This document shows positions 38,238-45,000 of a stretch of 45,000 nucleotides of DNA, piece after piece. Origin of the DNA: Prorocentrum cordatum (lineage: Eukaryota; Sar; Dinophyceae; Prorocentrales; Prorocentraceae); the NCBI GenBank assembly GCA_963575745.1, contig CAUYUJ010014172.1:705001-750000 (forward strand), given 5' to 3'. Positions within the stretch are counted from its first letter, which is position 1, and each line of letters opens with the position of its first letter. Made by a program: the position numbers and the translations under genes. The notes below the pieces were generated by a model. The model searched no databases. It worked only from the letters and a program-made list of their open reading frames with translations, and was not told the DNA's origin.

Positions 38238-39934
38238 ACCATGTTGTCATGTTTTTTTTTAAGCGCTATTTTGGAGAAGGGGGAGGAAGAGGCGAAAGGG
38301 AGACCGCGCCAACGAGTGACCACCACGAGGAGCTGGCAGGCCATACTGCCACAGGACCGTCTTGATAGGATTGGCTCAGGGTGCGTTCCAGGATTGCCGA
38401 GAGGACTAGCGGCCCTCGCTTCTGGAGCCCAGGCGAGACACTAGGGAAGATCTGAAATCTTGGAATCCTTGGGAATCTTGGAACGTATCAGCATCATGAC
38501 CCCTTGCTCCTCTGAAGGTTCCGCGTGGAGGAGGAGGAGATTACGCGTTCGACCACGTACCCCTTGTTACCCATCCGCCTTCCGCGGTAATCGGCTGTGC
38601 CGCGGCGGCAGACGGCGGTATTTCGGCGAACCGTGGCAGTCTTCCGCAAGAAAGCTGGATGGTCAAATACAACAGGGGATCCATGACTGAACTGGACACC
38701 GAAAGGAGAGGCGCGCCTTGCCGGCCAGCGGGCCAGGCCCTGAGCGAGCAGCCCGCAGAGGGGCCATGGGCCTTGTAACGCTCGCGCGATGCGCACAACA
38801 CACAACCTTCTTGATTCCTGAATGCACTGAATAGGTAGTGTGGAGAATGAGGAGGAGCAGCAGCAGCGGAAAGTGCATAAGGAAAAGCAGGAGGAAGGAA
38901 CCGCTTCCTTGGATCTCGTGGTCTCCCAGCGATCGAGCGAGGAGGGGCAGGAGTGAGGATCGAGAAAGGTAGCAAGAACAACAATGCCAGAGGGCCATCC
39001 GGGCGCAGCTGCACAGGACGGCTACATCGGGTCTCCGCTCATGCACCTCGGGCCGGCAAGGTCGCGACAGACAGATCAGCTCAGCCTCTCTTGTCCATGC
39101 GCTCCGCTCCCTCGCCCCTCCTCCCGAGAACTCTGCCTTTCGAGAAAGCAAAACGAAAAAAACGGCGTCGTTCGTGTCGACGACGCGCTGGCCTGCACTT
39201 GTCCCTTTCCGATCCGATCGGATCAAGCACCGCCTACTGTCATCCCTGTCTTTCTCGCCGGCAAAATCAATCGCTCGCTCGCCTGCCTTGGCTGCATCCG
39301 GCGGCCAAGGGTGCCAATGCTTTTAGCCTCCGCTTCGAGTGCACCCGGCGGGGAAGAGGCGCGTGTACATTTCCAAGACGCAGGGAGAGGAGGACGGGAC
39401 GGGGATGAGAAACATTATGAGGACGAGGAGCAGGATGAGTCGCACAGCGTGCCGCACTGTTTCCCCCCATGACTCCGCCTCCTCAGATCGCAGTCACGGA
39501 ACGCTAATTCGCTGGCCCCTTCACGTACCAAAGAGACCAGCAACCGATGTTCGGCTGTGCGCAGACGGGGGCAGGTCGAGGGGGCGGCATTCTTCAAAGG
39601 CAGGGGCATGCTTGGAAGGGTCCTGCCCATCGTGGAGACTTCCGAAGAAGCTTTCTAGCAGGCAGCAATAATTCCAAAAGGCGCGGCTGCCTCTGTTCGA
39701 AGCCGCCCACCACGCCCTGCCCCAATTGTGCACACCACAGGTATGTAGACTTGCCCGCCTCACTGGAAGACGACGACGCCGGCGGCGCCAGACTCGAAGG
39801 CGGCGGCGTCGATGCGGAGGCTTGGTCCCGACTGCCAGTGCGCACTCATTAGGTGTCGGACGGTTCGCCTTGCGCATGGCAGGCGAGGCCGAGCACTGCC
39901 GATCCAACGCGGCGGCGGCGCGCGGCGCGGCTCC
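38238..39934. other. No recognised gene
   Basis: Only shadow-like ORFs in several frames. Sequence just downstream (minus strand) of the VKNTF ORF, 39726-39934, could hold an intron or later exon but shows no motif. Confidence 0.4.
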
Positions 39935-40246
39935 CTACTCGAGGTCTCCCGCCACGGAATTTGCGTCGCCGGTGGAGGCCGTCTCGCCGTCTTCGGTGGA
40001 GACGTCGTCGTCGGGCTCTGGAAGGTGGAGCGCCTTGCCTTCGCAGCCGAATCGGAATCGCAACGCGGGAGGCGTGGACGAGGCACGGATGCGGCGGTCG
40101 TACATGGGCTTTTCGTCCACGTCGAGGAACGTGTTCTTGACAATGATTGAGCTCCACAGCTCCTCGGGCGAGCAGACTGACAAAGGAGCCATGTGCTTCT
40201 TGTGTAATGTGGAATCGAGATGTTTGTTCACGCGGAGTGAACGCAA
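39935..40246 (-). CDS. Host gene candidate with dinoflagellate VKNTF motif
   Basis: A 103-codon minus-strand ORF from Met at 40246 to TAG at 39935. Residues 35-47 read IVKNTFLDVDEKP, then an Arg/Ser/Pro stretch RRIRASSTPPALRF and an acidic Ser/Thr-rich end (EPDDDVSTEDGETAS). From memory, V-K-N-T-F-(I/L)-(D/H) followed by a basic R-x-x-S patch is a recurring N-terminal signature of many predicted dinoflagellate proteins, some with RRM (Mei2-like) or CCCH domains. No such domain follows here. The ORF could therefore be a first exon, a truncated gene or a retrocopy. Met 40246 gives a 34-residue lead before the motif; the Met at residue 19 is an alternative. An antisense ORF of 201 codons is Arg/Ser-rich and rejected. 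The start of the spliced product is unknown. Confidence 0.5.
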   Translation of the reverse strand: MRSLRVNKHLDSTLHKKHMAPLSVCSPEELWSSIIVKNTFLDVDEKPMYDRRIRASSTPPALRFRFGCEGKALHLPEPDDDVSTEDGETASTGDANSVAGDLE

Positions 40247-40449
40247 TGGTCGCTGTGAGCAAAACGTAATGAAGGCAAATTATTATCTTGAGCCGGACCG
40301 GCTACGTACGGAACTGGAGGACCACGAGTAGGACCAGGCGCATGATAGGCTTGCCTACCGGGATCCTGATTCTCATTATTAGAAAACAACGGCTCCGTAT
40401 GCTGGCCCGCCGCGCCTCCCCGACTTTGACCTTGCACGATCTTGCATGT
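40247..40449. other. No recognised feature
   Basis: Likely upstream region of the VKNTF ORF on the minus strand. No TATA-like or TTTT promoter element could be assigned. Confidence 0.35.
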
Positions 40450-40715
40450 TAGCCTGGATTCCTTTGGATTCTGCATTGGCTTCCTGGCTGTCTGCATGGC
40501 CTCCATGCTATCTCAATGGATCCCCAAAGATGCCCATTGGTATTCCAATGGGTTCCCATGAGCGCCCCACTGGAGTCCAATAGGTAATCCCAGGCATTCC
40601 TATGGGAATTCCAATGGACCCTTTGGTATCCCGATGGGTTACAATCGGCAACCCACGAAAGTCCGATGGGTATTCCGATGCATTCCGATATGTATTCCAA
40701 TGGCTTCCCATGGAT
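40450..40715. repeat. Second helically phased array: TTCC-(A)ATGGG motif
   Basis: TTCCAATGGG, CCCATTGG, TTCCGATG and variants recur at a regular step. The T of TGG/ATG falls at 40455, 40465, 40477, 40485, 40497, 40506, 40517, (40528), 40538, 40549, 40559, 40571, 40581, 40592, 40603, 40615, 40624, 40635, 40646, (40656), 40667, 40679, 40689, 40701 and 40711. That is 256 bp in 24 steps, or 10.7 bp per step. It is unrelated in sequence to the AAGA-GGCCC arrays. Confidence 0.8.
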
Positions 40716-40824
40716 CTATAAGAGCTCCAACGTCGTCCGTTCTCGCCCTTTCTCTTCACATGCGAATCCCAATCATCCTACGACCTCTTCTGACAACCCT
40801 GGTCGTCGTTATTCTGCCTCTGCT

Positions 40825-41115
40825 GCCACATGCATTACCACATGTTTCTATGTTGTCCTATCAATTCCTGTGCCTTTGCATGCCCTCACTGTTTCCGCAT
40901 CTGCTGTTACTTGCTTCCATGTGTCGACATGTGTAGTCGTGTGACTTCCTATGAATTCATGTGCGTTCATGTGCCGTTCTACAGGTTCACACATCGCCAT
41001 GCGAGGCTTGAACTAAGCGTGCTGTTGCGACCGTGATGGCTAGATTGCCATTGCATGTGTAATTTGCACATGCCGTCATTTCGTCCATATGCGCTGATGA
41101 GCCCTGCTATGCCAT
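40825..41115. repeat. CATGTG-type array, about 10-bp step
   Basis: CATGTG, CTGTG, TATG and CATGC recur near 40831, 40842, 40851, 40870, 40880, 40890, 40900, 40911, 40921, 40930, 40940, 40951, 40960, 40970, 40981, 40991 and 41000, close to 10 bp apart, with a weaker extension to 41110. Confidence 0.6.
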
Positions 41116-41307
41116 CAGATTCCTGCCTCCGCCGTGATCTGTGCATATACGTAGTTGATGTGCATGTAACTGTCTTCTAATGACGTCATCATTCCTCATG
41201 TGGTTCATATGTGGCTGTGCATAGGTTGCCACGCGTATTACAACACATGACCACGAACGCACATGAACTGATACTATGTTGTACGTCGTTTCCCTGCTCC
41301 CCCTCCG

Positions 41308-41352
41308 TCCCCTCCTTCTTCTCCTCCTCCTCCTCCTCCTCCTCCTCCTCTG
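41308..41352. repeat. (CTC)n tract
   Basis: About 13 CTC units, between the two CATGTG-type arrays. Confidence 0.9.
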
Positions 41353-41684
41353 ACGACGACGGCAAGGCCAGCCCGCGGCGTGCTCGCCCAGCGCCATTTG
41401 GCCGAGCTGCGTGGCCCGGCGGCCGAACAGGCCGTCTCCCGGCAGCGCACGGGGGGCCAGGGGCACGCGTCCCTCCCCGTCGTCTCGCCTGCTCGTTGTC
41501 GCCCTCCTGCTCCGCCTTCTACTCTCTGCACCCCGGCGTGACCTGGCAACGCGAAGACGGCCACGCACGGCCAGCAGAGGCCTGTCGGCCACCCCGGCCT
41601 GGGTCAGGGCAGGCTGCGGGGGGCGAACCCTGACCACAGGCCAGCTTTGAGATTCCGTGCGCGCTCGGCCCTCACGGGTGCAGG
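41353..41684. other. No recognised gene
   Basis: GC-rich segment with Arg-rich and Ala-rich ORFs on both strands. It interrupts the CATGTG-type arrays, so it may be inserted. Confidence 0.4.
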
Positions 41685-41885
41685 ATGCCCTATGCCGCCA
41701 TGCTTCCTCCTGAAACAGATTGTGCCTCTATGTGTAGAGGTGTATTCCCACCTGTGCAGATGTATTATACTGTCCGATGCGTAGATCTGCCGTCCCATGT
41801 CCGCCCATGTGCGGATTCAATATGCGTCCTGTCGCCACGTGTGTTCCTCCGTCGTCCTGTGTCCTGTGATCGTGGTAATGTGAAA
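41685..41885. repeat. CATGTG-type array, second block
   Basis: ATG or TGTG at about 41686, 41693, 41701, 41711, 41721, 41731, 41741, 41753, 41761, 41771, 41778, 41788, 41798, 41808, with a weaker run to 41879; the mean step is close to 10 bp. Confidence 0.5.
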
Positions 41886-42379
41886 AGCTCATTATCTTAG
41901 ACCCTGTTTGTAAATAACATTGGCAGAACTGGCAGAGAGAATCAGAGGAGCAGCAAGAGGAGGGACGAAGGCTGAAGCTATCAACGCAGATCGCGGTGCC
42001 CCTGGTGGCCTCCACTCCCAAAGTGTCTTTCCCCCCTTGCCCTCTCCATCGCCAAGTCATTGACCGCTGCTGAAACAAACATTCGGTAGGACATGTCCTT
42101 GTACGGGCGGGATTTGGAAAAATAAATGATAGCCAAGTAATAATCAAATCCGCTGGCCCCCTCCAGGGGCGCAAGGCTGCGAAGTTGTGTGCGGTCTGCT
42201 GTCATGCGTTATGTGTTGTCATTAGTTGTTTGGCTTTTTGCCTCTCCTGTCCTGTTTCCTGCCTCTTGTTTACTGTCTGCTAGGGGGCCCCGCCGCGCCA
42301 CCAAACAGCCAAGGGGGAATGGTGAACCTCAAATCCTGGCTGCTCTGGGCCACCACAGGATTCTCATAGTACCGCCTCC
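41886..42379. other. No recognised gene
   Basis: Short ORFs on both strands. A pyrimidine-rich stretch with GCCTCTCCTGTCCTG lies near 42240. Confidence 0.4.
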
Positions 42380-42850
42380 GCGCGGCCCAAAATGCTCCCA
42401 AGACGGCCCAAGAGGCCTCAAAGAGGTTTCCCAAGAGGGCCCCACGAAGCAAAAATCAACGGTTTCCCTGACGTTTTTGAAGGTTGTTCGCCTTGTCGCC
42501 TTTTCGGCTTTCCGACGCTCCGAGACGGACCAAGAGGTTCCCAAGATCGCCCCACGACTGCCCTAGAAGCCCCCATGACGGCCCAAGAGGCCCCCAAGAC
42601 GGCTCCAAGACGGCCGAAGATGGCTCCAAGACAGTCCAAGTGGCGCCCCAGACGGCCCAAAAGGGCCTTAAGACGGTCCCAAGAGAGCCCCAAGAGGGAG
42701 TCCGCGAACCGAAAACTTGACCTTTCCGCCCCGAGCCCCAGGAGGCCCCCAGAAGGTCCCAAGAGGCCCCAAGAGGCCACAGAGCGGCCCCAAACAGGTC
42801 CCAAAGAGACCCCTAAGAGAATCAAAAAATGCCTCAAGAGGCTCCAATAC
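42380..42850. repeat. Helically phased AAGA-GGCCC array (plus polarity), with spacers
   Basis: AGA/CGA/TGA at 42544, 42556, 42565, 42576, 42586, 42597, 42608, 42618, 42629, 42639, 42650, 42660, 42671, 42682 and 42693: 149 bp in 14 steps, or 10.6 bp. Spacers lie at 42456-42525 and 42698-42740 and resemble those of the other arrays. Confidence 0.85.
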
Positions 42851-43100
42851 GGCTTCCAAGAAGCTCCAACAATGACCCGCAGATGCTGCCGCGAAGCCTG
42901 CCATGCGAAGCACCCACGGCGCTATCCACGCAGCCGCACGCACTAGTAATAGGGGGGCAGGCGGCAGAGGGCGAAGCCCTTGAGATAGCCAAAATGGCAC
43001 GAAAAGTCGTCACCATACGGTGCATTTACTGTACTTCCCCAGTCAGTGCTTGCACTGGAGGGGTCCTAGCGGAGATTGAAAGATTTGGCGAAACTTCCGG
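42851..43100. other. No recognised feature
   Basis: Unique-looking sequence without ORFs of note. Confidence 0.4.
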
Positions 43101-43190
43101 ACCGATTTCGGCGGGCGGCTGGGTTCCCGCGTTCCCCGTTCCAGGTCCGATTCCGGTGGGCGGCGGGGTTCCCGGGTTCCTGGTCGATCT
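43101..43190. repeat. Two copies of a 46-bp tandem repeat
   Basis: CCGATT(T/C)CGG(C/T)GGGCGGC(T/G)GGGTTCCC(G) appears twice, 46 bp apart (43101 and 43147), each ending in a TTCC stretch. Confidence 0.8.
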
Positions 43191-43450
43191 TCTTATCGAT
43201 CGGTCTCACCATCGATCTCATTACCCACCTCTCGATCGATCGCACGATCGATATCACAATCTTTCTCACGATCAATCTGACAATCGATCTCACCATAGTT
43301 CGCACGAGCGATCTCACGATCGATCTAAGTATCGATCTCGTTGAATCGACTTCATTATCGGTCTCACGATCGACCTGATCGTCCTCACTATCGATTACAC
43401 AATCGATCTCACGATCGATCTCACAACCGACCTCGATACCCATATCACAC
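43190..43450. repeat. 12-bp GATCTCACGATC-type tandem array
   Basis: Degenerate units of CGATCTCACGAT over about 260 bp, rich in GATC and CGATCG. A 12-bp period keeps reading frame (four codons), which explains tetrapeptide-like ORFs such as RSHD on the plus strand. Confidence 0.85.
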
Positions 43451-43864
43451 ATTTTCAAGCCATCCACTGATTGGGACTTCTCCCTGGTGTAATTGACTAC
43501 TCCTCATGTAGAGGGACATGCTCAACTCAAAACAAACACGGCCTTCCTTCTCATCATCATCATGCACTTACTCGTCCTCCGTCTCCTTTGGGGCCCCGTG
43601 TACCATCAAAACTGCGTACCCTCGCTGAAACGAGCACGACTGCATCTCATGATCACCCTCCGGCTCGTCCCCCATCTCTATTGTGACATCTGGGTCACCA
43701 AAGCCCCTCCGTCTTCCGAGGGTACTTTGCAGCGTGGCGAGACAAGCTCGGCAATGCCAGCACCAAGTACGCCCTGCGGAAGTGTCGTCCCATGGAAGCA
43801 TAAGTATGCCCGAGCATTCGAGCTGAAGGCATCGAGCCAAAACTCCCTCGAGCCCCAATAAGGA
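43451..43864. other. No recognised gene
   Basis: Unique-looking sequence with short ORFs on both strands (for example 43493-43861 plus). No motif recognised. Confidence 0.4.
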
Positions 43865-44620
43865 AGGAACAGCAGGGGCAGGAGAAGGAGCAGGACCAGG
43901 AGAAAGAGAAGCATAATCAGGAGGGACATGACCAGGAGGAGACGCAGAACCACGAAAAGGGAGAGGGGACGAGACAAAGGACAGGGAGCGCGCCCGCAGA
44001 GGCTCTCACACCTCCAGCGCGAAGGAAACATGTCCAGAATGCAAAGCATTCCCGGGAATTGAACTGAACACAGCAGTGGGGCTCCTCAGGGACGGAGAGA
44101 AGTTTTGTTCAGCCTGGCTGCCTCCGCAAGACGGTTTGCCTCAGCTGTCGCTTACGTGAGGACCGCCCAAGCCGCGACATCTGTGGCCAGCATTGCAATG
44201 CGGAGCAGGAAGAGGAGCACGAGGAAGAGAAGGGAGGGTAAGGAGGAGGGAGAAGAAGGATCAGCAGAACAAGAGGGGTGCGCGAGGAGGGCTCCCGAGG
44301 TTCCTGCGTACTGCAGAGGTCCCCGGAAGTTCCCCGCGGCCTCCAGAAGCGCAAAAAAAACTAGAAAAGTCTAAAAACTTCGAGGAGGGGGAAATTCGAG
44401 CAGAAGAAGGGAAGAAAAATTTGGAAAAAGGAGGAGGGCAAGGAGAAGGAGAAGGAGGAGAAAAGGGAGGAGGAAAAAGGGATCAGGATGAGAAGAGGGA
44501 TGCGCGATGGGGAAGGAGGACGAGTGGGTAGGAGCAGAAGGACCAGGAGGAGGGCGAGGTGGCTGTGCGAGGAGCAGGAGGAGCAGCAGCACCGGCACGA
44601 GAAGGAGGGCGCCAGGGCAG
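43865..44620. repeat. Purine-rich (AGG/GAA) interspersed tract
   Basis: Plus strand dominated by GGAGAAGGAGGA, GAAGAGGGA and similar in 43865-43990 and 44195-44600, with a unique piece at 44000-44190. ORFs are Lys/Glu/Arg/Gly-rich artefacts. Confidence 0.8.
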
Positions 44621-44764
44621 ACGCGAGCTCAGCCAGGCGTCCGACAGCCCGCGGCACGGGGAAAAACATTCAAATCGGGCGGCGCAGGCTAGGCGTCCGG
44701 CGGCGGCCTTTCGAGACAAAGAAACACCGGTGGTGTCGAGCCCTGCGGACACCCCCGGGCCCAC

Positions 44765-45000
44765 AGGCCCTCCTCGCCCTCCTCTTCCAGCCACCTTCTC
44801 CCCGCACCCCTCCCCATCCACAACCTCCCCGTCCACCTCCTCCTCACCCTGATGAACCTCCTCCACCACAACCTTCTCCACCATCTCAAGAACGACCTGT
44901 TTCTCCTCCACAAGCTCCTCGGAAGTCCCAAATTTATCTACGTCAACGGCCCCAATGCGTCCTCCTCCTCCCCCTTCTCCTCCTCTTTCCTCCTCGCTCC
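44765..45000. repeat. Pyrimidine-rich tract at window end
   Basis: CCTCCT, CCACCTCC and CCTCTTCC composition, continuing past the window edge. Confidence 0.8.

Noticed and set aside
38663-39226. 187-codon minus ORF with a Leu-rich stretch like a membrane segment
   Set aside because: The Leu run comes from GGAG/AGCAGC-type repeats near 38850; the rest is unrecognised.
39726-40331. 201-codon plus ORF
   Set aside because: Arg/Ser-rich shadow of the VKNTF ORF on the other strand.

Overview
The window looks like repeat-rich nuclear DNA from a dinoflagellate. Four things point there. (1) Three decayed retroelement types resemble the families that fill dinoflagellate genomes: an L1-like LINE, a second RT family with a zinc-finger tail, and a DIRS-like RT-RNase H plus tyrosine recombinase. 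(2) One short ORF carries the V-K-N-T-F-L-D motif that I recall from the N-termini of many predicted dinoflagellate proteins. (3) The DNA is GC-rich with very sparse coding. (4) There is no operon structure, rRNA, tRNA or CRISPR. The genus cannot be fixed from sequence alone; Prorocentrum, Polarella or Symbiodiniaceae-like genomes are all possible.

Layout. 1-9.2 kb: no recognised gene; two candidate minus-strand exons (1.5-2.0 and 4.1-4.8 kb), three small inverted-repeat (MITE-like) elements, microsatellites, a 41-bp tandem repeat, and two arrays of a short motif with about 10.5-bp spacing. 9.3-17.1 kb: a minus-strand retroelement complex. A DIRS-like RT-RNase H ORF (16.9-15.5 kb) and a broken tyrosine recombinase (10.3-9.4 kb) flank a broken L1-like LINE (15.06-11.68 kb). 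A 159-bp near-perfect hairpin sits at the 5' end of the RT ORF. 17.1-19.5 kb: polypyrimidine, polypurine and (GGCGAC)n tracts. 19.5-22.3 kb: a second LINE-like element on the plus strand, interrupted by a 162-bp repeat that recurs at 22.7 kb. 22.3-31 kb: simple and tandem repeats, including about 800 bp of CAT/CCT repeats and an 83-bp satellite in two opposite blocks. 31-36 kb: an unrecognised 257-residue ORF, RT and endonuclease scraps, and the densest helically phased arrays. 36-39 kb: a 765-bp foldback element with 230-250-bp arms. 39-45 kb: the VKNTF ORF, three more phased tracts (two motif types), a 12-bp CGATCTCA-type array and purine/pyrimidine tracts.

Most notable: (a) several sequence-unrelated arrays share a spacing of about 10.5 bp, one DNA helical turn, which suggests selection or generation at the level of DNA structure rather than protein; (b) the catalytic Asp codons of two independent retroelements have been replaced by Gly through the same A-to-G change on the coding strand. 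Few if any of the ORFs look like intact host genes, and the long ORFs in simple repeats are artefacts of composition.
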